DNA of 64,000 nt. Origin: Halobacterium salinarum DSM 3754 (GTDB lineage: Archaea > Halobacteriota > Halobacteria > Halobacteriales > Halobacteriaceae). The notes beneath the pieces were generated by a model that was given only the letters and a program-made list of their open reading frames with translations, was not told the DNA's origin and ran no database searches. Shown piece after piece: positions 20,311-28,405 of the stretch; position 1 is the stretch's first letter, and each line of letters starts with the position of its first letter. A program made the translations under genes and the position numbers. The DNA lies in NCBI RefSeq assembly GCF_008124605.1, contig NZ_VRYN01000001.1, positions 794,772-858,771 of the forward strand, written 5' to 3'.

Positions 20311-21354
20311 ATGGCTTCCAAGCGCTTCATCTTGAAACGGCTGCTGTTGCTCGTGCCGGTGTTGTTCGGCGTGGCGACGTTCGTCTTCGTGATCCTGCAT
20401 TTGGCGTCCGGCGACCCCGCGCGGGTCATCCTGGGGCAGCGCGCCCCCCAACAGCAGGTCATCCAACTCCGCCAGGAGCTCGGGCTGAACGACCCCGTCT
20501 ACGTCCAGTACGCTCGGTTCCTCGTCGACGCCGCCCAGTTCGACTTCGGACAGTCGTACTCGGTCGCACAGGGCACCGCCGTCCGCAGCGTGCTCGCGGA
20601 CAAGATCCCGGTCACCCTCGAGCTCGCGCTCTACGGGCAGGCCATCGGCATCCTGCTGGGCATCCCGCTGGGCGTGATCTCGGCGGTCGAACAGGACACG
20701 CTCACCGACCATTTCGGTCGCATCGGCGCGCTCTCAGGGATCTCGGTGCCGATCTACTGGTCGGGCCCGCTGTTGATCCTGGCGTTCTCGACGTTCCTGG
20801 GAGTGTTCCCGGCGTCCGGACGCATCGAGTCCACGATCTTCCTGGCGGACTCCTGGTCGCTGTTCGGTGTCACGCTCCCGCTGACCGGCATGCTCACCGT
20901 TGACACGCTCCTGTTGGGGAACGTCTCGGCGTGGGTGTCGGCGGTCATGCATCTGATCCTGCCGGCGGCGACCATCGGCATCTACTCGATGGCGCTCATC
21001 TCCCGGATGATGCGGTCGTCGATGCTGGAAGTCGTGCGCCAGGACTACATGCGGACGGCGCGCGCGAAAGGCCAAGGCTCGAAGATCACGATCATGAAAC
21101 ACGGCTTCCGGAACGCCCTGGTGCCGGTGATCACGGTCATCGGCATCCAATTCGGCAGCCTCCTCGGCGGGGCCGTCCTCACGGAAACCGTCTTCGGGAT
21201 CGAGGGCATCGGCACGATCCTCGTCAGCGCGATCAACGCCAACGACTACCCGCTCGTCCAGGGCACAGTGTTGACGTTCGCGTTGCTGTTCACGCTCGTG
21301 AACCTGCTCGTCGACGTCACGTACAGCTACCTCGACCCCCGCATCCAGCAATAA
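20311..21354 (+). CDS. dppB: Peptide ABC transporter permease, DppB type
   Basis: The 347-residue inner-membrane permease has about six helices. It opens with FILKRLLLLVPVLFGVATFVF, typical of DppB/OppB, and contains the ATPase-coupling EAA loop near RQDYMRTARAKGQG. The ending LVDVTYSYLDPRIQ is family-typical. It follows the binding protein gene by 57 bases and is separated from the partner permease gene by 6 bases. Confidence 0.93.
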   Translation: MASKRFILKRLLLLVPVLFGVATFVFVILHLASGDPARVILGQRAPQQQVIQLRQELGLNDPVYVQYARFLVDAAQFDFGQSYSVAQGTAVRSVLADKIPVTLELALYGQAIGILLGIPLGVISAVEQDTLTDHFGRIGALSGISVPIYWSGPLLILAFSTFLGVFPASGRIESTIFLADSWSLFGVTLPLTGMLTVDTLLLGNVSAWVSAVMHLILPAATIGIYSMALISRMMRSSMLEVVRQDYMRTARAKGQGSKITIMKHGFRNALVPVITVIGIQFGSLLGGAVLTETVFGIEGIGTILVSAINANDYPLVQGTVLTFALLFTLVNLLVDVTYSYLDPRIQQ

Positions 21355-21360
21355 CGACAC

Positions 21361-22308
21361 ATGAGCACGAACACCGACCAATCCACGGACGACGGCGCGC
21401 TCGCCGACCGGTCGCTGCTCGACCGGCTGCGGTCGTCGCAGTTCCTCTCGAACCTGCTGTCGAATCGGCTCGCAATCATCGGGCTGACGATCATTCTGGG
21501 GATGCTCGCCGTCGCGATCATCGCGCGGGTTTCCTACGACCTGAGCGCGCTGCGCGCGTCCAACCTCGGCACCGTCGGGGACCGGTTGGCCCCCGGTTGG
21601 GCCGGCTCCGGCGGTGCCACCCAACACCTCTTCGGCACGGACGCCGCCGGCCGCGACATCTTCAAGCGCACGCTCTACGGGGCCTGGATCGCGATCAAGT
21701 ACGGCACCGTCACGGTCGCGGCGTCGACGTTCTTGGGCGTGGCGCTCGGCATCATCGCGGCGTACTACAGCGACCTCACGGACAACGTCATCATGCGCAC
21801 GATGGACGTGCTGTTGGCGTTCCCGTCGTTGCTGTTGGCGCTGGCGCTGGTCGCCATCTTCGGTGCCGGCCTCTGGAAGGTCGTCATCGCGTTGACGCTC
21901 GTGTACACGCCGCGGTTCGCGCGCGTCGTCAGGGGGGCGGCGCTGAAAGTGCTCGAAGACGAGTACATCGAAGCCACCGAAGCCCTCGGCGCGACCGACG
22001 CCCGAGTGCTCGCCAGGCACGTGTTCCCGAACACGCTGGCGCCCGTGACCGTGCAGTCGACGCTGAACTACGGGCTGGCCATCATCGACTTCGCGGCGCT
22101 GTCGTTTCTCGGGTTCGGCGCGGCCCCCGGGGTGCCGTCGTGGGGGCTGATGCTCTCGAACGGCGTGACAAACGGCCTCCTGACCGGGAAGTGGTGGATG
22201 TCGTTGTTCCCGGGGTTGTTCCTCGCGATCCTCGTGCTCGGATTCAACCTCCTCGGGGACGGCATGCGTGACGCCTTGGACCCCCGGATGCGGGAGGCGG
22301 TCGACTGA
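21361..22308 (+). CDS. dppC: Peptide ABC transporter permease, DppC type
   Basis: The 315-residue permease partner of DppB has an N-terminal cytosolic tail and a first helix near RLAIIGLTIILGMLAVAI. The DppC signature HLFGTDAAGRDIFKRTLYGAW follows, then the coupling loop EDEYIEATEALGATDARVL and a C-terminal GDGMRDALDPRMR. Together with the fused ATPase and binding protein it completes the importer. Confidence 0.93.
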   Translation: MSTNTDQSTDDGALADRSLLDRLRSSQFLSNLLSNRLAIIGLTIILGMLAVAIIARVSYDLSALRASNLGTVGDRLAPGWAGSGGATQHLFGTDAAGRDIFKRTLYGAWIAIKYGTVTVAASTFLGVALGIIAAYYSDLTDNVIMRTMDVLLAFPSLLLALALVAIFGAGLWKVVIALTLVYTPRFARVVRGAALKVLEDEYIEATEALGATDARVLARHVFPNTLAPVTVQSTLNYGLAIIDFAALSFLGFGAAPGVPSWGLMLSNGVTNGLLTGKWWMSLFPGLFLAILVLGFNLLGDGMRDALDPRMREAVD

Positions 22309-22309
22309 G

Positions 22310-22669
22310 ATGTCACAAGCGGGCGTCGAGGCGGCGGGCCGCGACTGGGGGCTGTTCGCGCGGGCCGCCGGCTACGGCGCTGTCACGGCGTTCGCGCTGT
22401 TCTACGCGCTCCACTTCGGCGTCGGCGTGAGCCCCCGGCAGGCGAGCGGCGTCGCGTTCCCGCTTGCCGCCCTCCCGTTCGCCGTCGGTCTCATGGGGTG
22501 GTCGGGCGTGCTGCTGTCCGGGGACGCCGTCGAGGGGTTCTCGCGCGAACTCGGCGTCTCCGACACCTGGACCGCCGAGAGCGGGCGGCAGGCGATGGCG
22601 CTGGTGATCGCGTTCGGCGCTGGCGGGATGGTCGGGGCAGCGATCGCGGGCGCGCCCTACGGCGTCTGA
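22310..22669 (+). CDS. Small membrane protein coupled to the peptide transporter
   Basis: The 119-residue protein has three or four hydrophobic segments (about 20-38, 46-70 and 92-112). Its ATG follows the dppC stop after a single base, which implies translational coupling and a role near the transporter, or at least shared expression. No catalytic motif or named family is recognised with confidence. It is convergent with dihydroorotase, whose end lies 4 bases away. Confidence 0.7.
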   Translation: MSQAGVEAAGRDWGLFARAAGYGAVTAFALFYALHFGVGVSPRQASGVAFPLAALPFAVGLMGWSGVLLSGDAVEGFSRELGVSDTWTAESGRQAMALVIAFGAGGMVGAAIAGAPYGV

Positions 22670-22673
22670 GCGG

Positions 22674-23942
22674 CTACTGACGGACGTTCCGACCGTCGAA
22701 CGCCGACACCGTGTCGCCGTCCCAGACGGTCGTCCCACGGACCAGCGTCATCGCGGGGAACACGCCGACGTGTCCCTCGAAGGGCGTCCACTCGCAGTTC
22801 GAGTGCAGGTCGTCGCCGTGAATCTCCCGTGCATTGTCGGGATCGACAAGCACGAGGTCGGCGTCACGGCCGGCCGCGATGTGGCCCTTCCGCTCCAGGC
22901 CGAAGACGTCCGCGGGGTTCGCGGCCGTCACGTCGCGCACACGTTCGTAGCTCAGCTCACCGCGGTGGGCAGCCCCCAACAACAGCGGGAGCGCCGTTTC
23001 GACGCCCGGCACACCCGAGGGGGCGTCCCAGATGTCGGCGGCTTTCTCCGCGCGGGTGTGGGGGGCGTGGTCGGTCGCCACCACGTCGATGCGGCCGTCG
23101 GCGAGCCGCTCGAACAGCGCCTCGCGGCGGGGGTCGCTTCGCAGCGGCGGGTTCATGCGGCCGAACGTCCCGAGGTCGTCGAGGTCGTCACGGGAGAGGA
23201 AGAGGTGGTGGGGGGTCGCCTCGCAGGTCGCGCCGCCGGCCGCCGCGGCGTCCACGCCTTCGGGTGTCGACGTGTGCGCGATGTGGATCGTCGCGCCCGC
23301 TTCGGTCCCGACTTCGACCGCGCGCTCGACGGCGGCGGCCTCTGCTTCGGGCGTCCGGTACGCACTCCACGCGTCGGCGTCACTCCGCGACTTCGCCGCG
23401 GTGTCGAACCGGTCAGCGTCCTCCGCGTGGACGGTGACGACGACGTCCTCGCTGGCCGCCCGCTGGCAGGCGTCCCGGAACAACGCGGCGTCGATCCCCA
23501 TGTCGCCCGTGGAGTCCGCGAGGAACACCTCCCCGAGCGCGAACAGCGACCGGTCGAACAGCGACGCCGGATCCCACTCTCCGGTGACCCCGCCGTTGAC
23601 GCCCCAGTCCACGACGCTGTCGGCGGCGGCGTGGGCCGCCTTCTCGTCGACGGCGTCGCCGGTCACCGTCGGCGGGGCGGTGTTCGGTTGGTCGACGACG
23701 GTCGTCACGCCGCCAGCGGCCGCACTCCGCGACCCACTGGCCCACGTCTCCTTGTGCTCGAAGCCCGGCTGCCGGAAGTGCACGTGCGCGTCGATCATCC
23801 CCGGCAGCACCCGATAGTCCGCGTTCGCGTCCACGAACAGTTCGCCGTCGAGGGCGGTCCCGACGGCGTCGATGCGCTCGCCGTCCAGTCGGATGTCCCT
23901 GACGCGCCCGTCAGCCAGCACTGCGTCCCGGATGACTCGCAT
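22674..23942 (-). CDS. pyrC: Dihydroorotase
   Basis: The 422-residue cytosolic amidohydrolase closes carbamoyl-aspartate to dihydroorotate in pyrimidine synthesis. Zinc ligands are in GMIDAHVHFRQPG (His-x-His), with the FRQPG substrate loop typical of class I dihydroorotase. Later motifs are VHAEDAD, IHIAHTSTPEG and ATDHAPHTR (metal-binding Asp and substrate contacts). The Lys normally carbamylated in class I is not obvious by eye. The start MRVIRDAVLADG matches the family. Confidence 0.92.
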   Translation of the reverse strand: MRVIRDAVLADGRVRDIRLDGERIDAVGTALDGELFVDANADYRVLPGMIDAHVHFRQPGFEHKETWASGSRSAAAGGVTTVVDQPNTAPPTVTGDAVDEKAAHAAADSVVDWGVNGGVTGEWDPASLFDRSLFALGEVFLADSTGDMGIDAALFRDACQRAASEDVVVTVHAEDADRFDTAAKSRSDADAWSAYRTPEAEAAAVERAVEVGTEAGATIHIAHTSTPEGVDAAAAGGATCEATPHHLFLSRDDLDDLGTFGRMNPPLRSDPRREALFERLADGRIDVVATDHAPHTRAEKAADIWDAPSGVPGVETALPLLLGAAHRGELSYERVRDVTAANPADVFGLERKGHIAAGRDADLVLVDPDNAREIHGDDLHSNCEWTPFEGHVGVFPAMTLVRGTTVWDGDTVSAFDGRNVRQ

Positions 23943-23966
23943 ACTGTGGACTCGCCGCCGCCCAGC

Positions 23967-24650
23967 CTAAGTGCTGTGGACTGCGTCGACCGTGGGATCG
24001 TGGTCGCCGACGAGCGCGCGCTCGACGGCGTCCCGAGCGTCCGCGGGGTCGCCGCCGGCGGCCCGCACGCTGCCCACCGACTCAGGATCGAACGGCGCGC
24101 CGAGCGCGCCGTACACCGCGTCGAGCACGTCCGCGATCACCCGTCGGTCGTCGACCACGAGCACGCCCGACGTGAGCGCCGCGCCCCGGGTGACGCGCTG
24201 GGCGACCCCCGCGAGCTTCCCGCAGTCCGCCTGCACGGAGTGATCGCCCGGGCAGAACGACGCCGCCGGCTCGCCCGGCCTGGCTCCCGTCGCCCCGACG
24301 GCGTGCAGCGCGTCGATGACATCCCCCACCATCGCGTCGTATCGCGCGTCCAGCCCGGTGCGCATGTCCTCGGCCGGCGTGATGCGCGCGAACGCCAGCG
24401 TGGACTCCGTGTACGCCACCGCGCGCCCGCCGACGCTGCGCTCCACGGTGGGGAACTCGCGGTCGCGGGCAGCCGCGACGGCGTCCGCGTAGCCGGCCTC
24501 GTTTGCGTCCCGGCGACCGAACGCGACGACGCGGCCGGGCGGCCACACGCGCACCGCCGGCTCGCTGTTGGCCCGCACCCACTCCAGGAGGTCGCGGGTG
24601 ACGGCGGTGTCGGCGTCTCGTCCGGGTGCGCGCCCTCGAACCACTCGCAT
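23967..24650 (-). CDS. Lipoate/octanoate ligase-like protein (LplA/LipB fold)
   Basis: The 227-residue product belongs to the biotin/lipoate A/B ligase fold. RSVGGRAVAYTESTLAF matches the RRxxGGGxVxH lipoyl-binding motif in degenerate form (Ala and Tyr where His is usual). CGKLAGVAQRVTRGAAL carries the conserved nucleotide-contacting Lys. It may attach lipoate, octanoate or another acid to a carrier protein. No lipoyl-domain partner gene is adjacent. It is divergent from the 24705 gene across a 12-bp inverted repeat. Confidence 0.85.
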   Translation of the reverse strand: MRVVRGRAPGRDADTAVTRDLLEWVRANSEPAVRVWPPGRVVAFGRRDANEAGYADAVAAARDREFPTVERSVGGRAVAYTESTLAFARITPAEDMRTGLDARYDAMVGDVIDALHAVGATGARPGEPAASFCPGDHSVQADCGKLAGVAQRVTRGAALTSGVLVVDDRRVIADVLDAVYGALGAPFDPESVGSVRAAGGDPADARDAVERALVGDHDPTVDAVHST

Positions 24651-24657
24651 GGGGTCG

Positions 24658-24696
24658 GGTTGGAACCGAACCGAGTAATCCCTCTCGGTTCCAACC
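24658..24696. promoter_or_regulatory. 12-bp perfect inverted repeat in a divergent promoter
   Basis: GGTTGGAACCGA (24658-24669) is mirrored exactly by TCGGTTCCAACC (24685-24696) with a 15-base spacer. The two start codons lie 7-8 bases outside the arms, and the expected TATA position for both (about 27 bases upstream) falls on the same GAGTAATCCC spacer. The repeat is therefore placed symmetrically around a shared two-way promoter and could be the site of a dimeric regulator. Confidence 0.6.
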
Positions 24697-24704
24697 ACAC
24701 CCGC

Positions 24705-25565
24705 ATGGTTGTCCTCGACGGCAGCGTGCTCTCGCGGCTGTACCCGCGCGTGTCGCGGTATAACTCCCCGTACCCCGCCCACGACGCCGGCTGCGCCGTG
24801 GACCTCTATCCGGACGGCAGCGACGGCCCCGACGGGCGCGCGCTGGCCGCGCCCAGCCCCGTCGCCGGCGCGGTCGTCGACACCCGCACCGTGGCGTGCC
24901 CCCAGCGCCCGTACGCCACCGACACCGACCACCTCATCGTCGTCGACACCGGCGCGCATCTCGCGCGCATCCTCCACGTCGAGCCCGCGGTCAGCCCGGG
25001 GGACACGATCGCCGTCGGGGAGTCGCTCGGCAGCCTGGTTCGGTCGGGGTTTTTCGCGCCCTGGGTCACCAACCACATCCACCTGGGGTTCCGGGAGCAC
25101 GGCCAGAACGCCGTTCGCGCCTCGGGGTCGCTGCCGGTCACGCTCGACGTTGCAGTGCGGCCGGCACCCTGGGACGGCACGGCCACGGTTACGGCCGTCG
25201 GCGACACGTGGGCGCGCCTCGACGCGCCATCCCATCCGGCACCTGGCGACGGGTACGCCGGCCTGGCAACCGACGGCGGCGGTGTCGTCGACGGCGGCCT
25301 CCCCCACTACGAGACCGGCTACGCCACCACCGACGCCGACCCCGTCGCCGTCCTGGGGCGTGCGGTCGGTGACCGGGTCAGCGAGCGCACGGTCGCGTGG
25401 CGGGACACCGTCGGTGTGACCGTCGACGACACGGCCGTCCAGGGGCTGTCGCTGTGGCTCGGGCGCGACGAACTCGGGTGTACGGTCGTTGCACCCGGCC
25501 ACGACCACGCCGTCGGTGACCGCGTCGCCGTCGCCGTGGACACGCACGCAGCCGATACCGAATGA
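24705..25565 (+). CDS. M23/lysostaphin-like domain protein, function unknown
   Basis: The 286-residue protein has no signal peptide or membrane helix. The central part resembles the M23 (LytM) beta-sandwich: VVDTGAHLARILHVEP, then VSPGDTIAVGESLGSLV, then NHIHLGFREH with an H-x-H pair at His124 and His126. An early HDAGCAVDLYP could supply the other ligands (H-x6-D in M23). Archaea lack murein, so a peptidoglycan target is excluded, and it may be a metal-binding or carrier-like relative. Transcribed divergently from the lipoate-ligase-like gene. PsiE follows 42 bases downstream. Confidence 0.75.
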   Translation: MVVLDGSVLSRLYPRVSRYNSPYPAHDAGCAVDLYPDGSDGPDGRALAAPSPVAGAVVDTRTVACPQRPYATDTDHLIVVDTGAHLARILHVEPAVSPGDTIAVGESLGSLVRSGFFAPWVTNHIHLGFREHGQNAVRASGSLPVTLDVAVRPAPWDGTATVTAVGDTWARLDAPSHPAPGDGYAGLATDGGGVVDGGLPHYETGYATTDADPVAVLGRAVGDRVSERTVAWRDTVGVTVDDTAVQGLSLWLGRDELGCTVVAPGHDHAVGDRVAVAVDTHAADTE

Positions 25566-25607
25566 GTTTGGGTGGCAATTCGTGCGGGTGGCCCGCGGGC
25601 GTTGTGT

Positions 25608-26048
25608 ATGGACGTCGAAGCCCACGTCGAACTCACCGAGCGCCTCATCGGCGGCGTCGAGATCGTCGCCGCCTACGTGCTCGTGTTCCTGTTCGCCGTC
25701 GGCGTCTTCGACCTCGGACTCACCATCGGCGGGCTCATCCTCTCGGGGGCGATCACCAACGCCGGGGAGGTCGTCGCGCTCGTCGACACGGTCCTGTTGC
25801 TGTTCATCATCGTGGAAGTGTACCGAACCGTCGTGGCGTACACCCGCGAGCAAAGCGTTCTGCGGATCGTCGTCGCCACCGCCGTGATCGCCGTCACCCG
25901 CCGTGTCATCGTGTTCAAACCGGGGGACTTCTCGTCCTCGCGGGCGGCGCTGTCGGTCGCCGTCGGACTCGCGGTGTTGATCGTCGCGTTGGTCGGCGCG
26001 CTCTACCTGCTCTCCCCCGAGGAGGGCACCGACGCCGGCGTGCTCTGA
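25608..26048 (+). CDS. PsiE-like membrane protein
   Basis: The 146-residue protein has four predicted helices (near 16-38, 44-66, 78-95 and 112-134) and the polar VFKPGDFSSSRAAL segment. Layout and size fit the PsiE family (phosphate-starvation-inducible E), whose biochemical role is not established. It starts at the ATG MDVEAHVELTER. It ends 4 bases from the convergent isochorismatase-family gene. Confidence 0.8.
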   Translation: MDVEAHVELTERLIGGVEIVAAYVLVFLFAVGVFDLGLTIGGLILSGAITNAGEVVALVDTVLLLFIIVEVYRTVVAYTREQSVLRIVVATAVIAVTRRVIVFKPGDFSSSRAALSVAVGLAVLIVALVGALYLLSPEEGTDAGVL

Positions 26049-26052
26049 CGGA

Positions 26053-26625
26053 TTACGCGAACGCGATCGCCGCCCGGTCGGCGACCTCGCCGAACAGCCA
26101 CTCGGCGTGATCGAGGGTGTACTCCTTGTGTGACGCCTCGATGTAGCCGACGGCGTCGGCCGCCAGGATCGGGCGGTAGTCCCGGACGCCCGCCGAGCCC
26201 GCCGTGTGAAGCACGCAGACGTTCGCGAGCGTCCCACAGAACACCAGCTCCGTGATGCCGTGGGCGGTCAGGTAGCCGTCGAGTTCGGTCTCGTAGAACG
26301 CGTCGTAGGTGTGTTTCTCGACCACGTGGTCGTCGGCCGCGACCGTGAGCCCGTCGTGTAACTGTGCGTCCCAGGACCCCGCAGTCACGTGTTCGCCCCA
26401 CCGCTCGAACTCGTCGTAGTGGGTGGTGCGCTCGAACTGTCCCGGCGGATGCACGTCTCTGGTGTATACGATCCGCGCGCCGGCGTCCCGGGCCCGCGAC
26501 ACCAGCGCCGTCACGGCCGCGAGTGCGTCCTCGCTCGCGGGCGCGTGGAGGCTGCCGTCCGGGTGGCAGAACCCGTTTTGCATGTCCACGACGACGACCG
26601 CGGTGTGTGCTGGATCGACATCCAT
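26053..26625 (-). CDS. Isochorismatase-family cysteine hydrolase, probable nicotinamidase
   Basis: The 190-residue product keeps the family catalytic triad: Asp14 (VVVVDMQNGFCHPDG), Lys104 (VVEKHTYDAF) and Cys137 (GTLANVCVLHTA). The Y/F-D-A-F context after the Lys is typical of nicotinamidases. The probable reaction is nicotinamide to nicotinate, the step before nicotinate phosphoribosyltransferase, which is encoded about 2 kb away on the other strand. A metal-binding D-x-H is visible in TRDVHPPGQF. The inner start MDVDPAHTAVV was chosen. Confidence 0.85.
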   Translation of the reverse strand: MDVDPAHTAVVVVDMQNGFCHPDGSLHAPASEDALAAVTALVSRARDAGARIVYTRDVHPPGQFERTTHYDEFERWGEHVTAGSWDAQLHDGLTVAADDHVVEKHTYDAFYETELDGYLTAHGITELVFCGTLANVCVLHTAGSAGVRDYRPILAADAVGYIEASHKEYTLDHAEWLFGEVADRAAIAFA

Positions 26626-26715
26626 GGTCGCGTGTTCGCCGCCCCCGGCCAAGTACCTACACGTCGCGGCGATCCTGTCGACACGCCGCCGGGCCGGGTT
26701 TCCTGTTCACCTGAA

Positions 26716-26721
26716 TTTATA
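26716..26721 (+). promoter_or_regulatory. TATA element before the surface lipoprotein gene
   Basis: A consensus TTTATA lies 25 bases before the ATG at 26746, consistent with a leaderless transcript. Confidence 0.65.
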
Positions 26722-26745
26722 GTGATCGACACCGAGGATTAGCCG

Positions 26746-28275
26746 ATGGCACGGCGACTACTCGCTGTCGCAGTGGTGTGCCTCGTGGTGCTGGCCGGCT
26801 GCCAGGGTGGCATGTCCGGCGACGCCACGACGGACCCAACAACGACAGCGCCGACTACCGAACAGATGACCGACGCGGCCGGGACCACGACACAACCCGG
26901 CGCGAACGCATCGTTTAGCTACGACGACCCCGACGCCGACACGCTCGGCTGGGAGGGCGGCTACTGGTACAACGAATCGATCAGCGTCGACAGATCCGAC
27001 GGCCTCAACGACTCCGAGCTGCACACCGTCGTGAACCGGTCGATGGCTCGCGTCGAGGTGGTTCGTGGCCTCGAATTCAACCAATCAGTGCCCGTCGACG
27101 TGATCTCCCGCGAGGAGTTCGCCAACGACACGGCGGCCTCCTACGAGAACGTCACGCGCAACGGCACCCTCCACCAGAACGTGAAATGGGAGGCGATGTT
27201 CATGGTGGGCGAAGACGAGAACGCCATCGACGTGCTCGCGTCGAACCGCGCGGGCTCCGTGCTGGGCTACTACTCCCCCAGCGAGGACCGCATCGCGATC
27301 GTCTCCGAGGACACCGAGTCCCCGCAGATGGACGAGATCACGCTCTCACAGGAGCTGTTCCACGGCCTGCAAACCCACCGGTTCAACACCTCCGAGTTGA
27401 ACCAGTCCACGCAGGAACTGCACAACGCCAAAGACGGCATCATCGAGGGCGACGGCAACTACGTCGACCACCGCTACCAGCAGCGCTGTGAGCGCGACTG
27501 GGACTGCCTGCGGCCGACCGACTCCGAGTCGCCGTCCGGCAGCGACCGCCACACCGGCATCGCGCTGACGCGGCTCCAGCCGTACAGCGACGGCCCCGTG
27601 TTCGTCGAGCAACTCTACGAGTCCGGCGGCTGGGACGCGGTCAACGACGTCTACGAGAACCCGCCGGCGAGCACCGAGCAGACCATCCACCCCGACCGCT
27701 ACGGCGTCGACGAGCCGACGCCGGTGTCGGTTGCCGACACGTCCACTGACGCGTGGACGGTGCCCGAGATGGGCAACGACAGCGTCGACTTCGCGTCGTT
27801 CGGCGAGGCCGGCCTGTTCACGATGCTGTGGTATCCGAGCTACGTCGAAACGCAGGCCACCGGTCAGCCGGCAGACGTGGTCATCCCGACGGCCCACCTG
27901 CTGGCGCCCGCACGGAACAACGACACACTCGACCTCTACAACTACAGCCACCCGTACACCGACGGCTGGGACGGCGACAAACTCGTCCCGTACGCGGCCA
28001 GTGACTCGCTGAACACCAGCGAGACCGCGTACGTGTGGGCGTCCACGTGGGATTCGGCCAGTGACGCCACGGAGTTCGCCGACGCCTACCGGGAGCTCCT
28101 CCAGTACCACGGTGCCGAACGGGTCTCCGACGCCGGCCCGAACGTCTGGCGCATCCCCGACGACAGTGACAGCGGCTACGCCGACGCGTTCCGCGTCACT
28201 ACCACCGAGGGTCGCGTCACCATCGTCAACGCCCCGACCGTCGACCAACTGGACGCCGTTCACGATTCGTCGTAG
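26746..28275 (+). CDS. Surface lipoprotein, Hvo_1808-like family
   Basis: The 509-residue exported protein has a Sec-type signal ending in a lipobox (VVLAGCQGG, Cys19). A Thr-rich linker (about 28-58) likely carries O-glycans, and a large ectodomain with many N-glycosylation sequons follows. TLSQELFHGLQTHRF resembles a metallopeptidase helix (H-x3-H-like, preceded by Glu), and the family is sometimes described as peptidase-like, but activity is unproven. The call to the Hvo_1808 group is from memory. It lies between two NAD-salvage genes, with no evident functional link. Confidence 0.8.
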   Translation: MARRLLAVAVVCLVVLAGCQGGMSGDATTDPTTTAPTTEQMTDAAGTTTQPGANASFSYDDPDADTLGWEGGYWYNESISVDRSDGLNDSELHTVVNRSMARVEVVRGLEFNQSVPVDVISREEFANDTAASYENVTRNGTLHQNVKWEAMFMVGEDENAIDVLASNRAGSVLGYYSPSEDRIAIVSEDTESPQMDEITLSQELFHGLQTHRFNTSELNQSTQELHNAKDGIIEGDGNYVDHRYQQRCERDWDCLRPTDSESPSGSDRHTGIALTRLQPYSDGPVFVEQLYESGGWDAVNDVYENPPASTEQTIHPDRYGVDEPTPVSVADTSTDAWTVPEMGNDSVDFASFGEAGLFTMLWYPSYVETQATGQPADVVIPTAHLLAPARNNDTLDLYNYSHPYTDGWDGDKLVPYAASDSLNTSETAYVWASTWDSASDATEFADAYRELLQYHGAERVSDAGPNVWRIPDDSDSGYADAFRVTTTEGRVTIVNAPTVDQLDAVHDSS

Positions 28276-28405
28276 TCGGACGGCTCCGGATTGCGGACTG
28301 CTTTTTCGCCGTTGTGGGAGTGCCAGCGCAACTGGCTTCGAGGGGAGGGTTTTTCGCCCGGGCGGTTGAACGCGAGTGTATGCTGCACTCGTGGAGGGTT
28401 GCGCC

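Noticed and set aside
20734-22020. Long minus-strand frame opposite the dppB/dppC permeases
   Set aside because: Arg/Glu/Gln-rich shadow of hydrophobic coding sequence with no motif.
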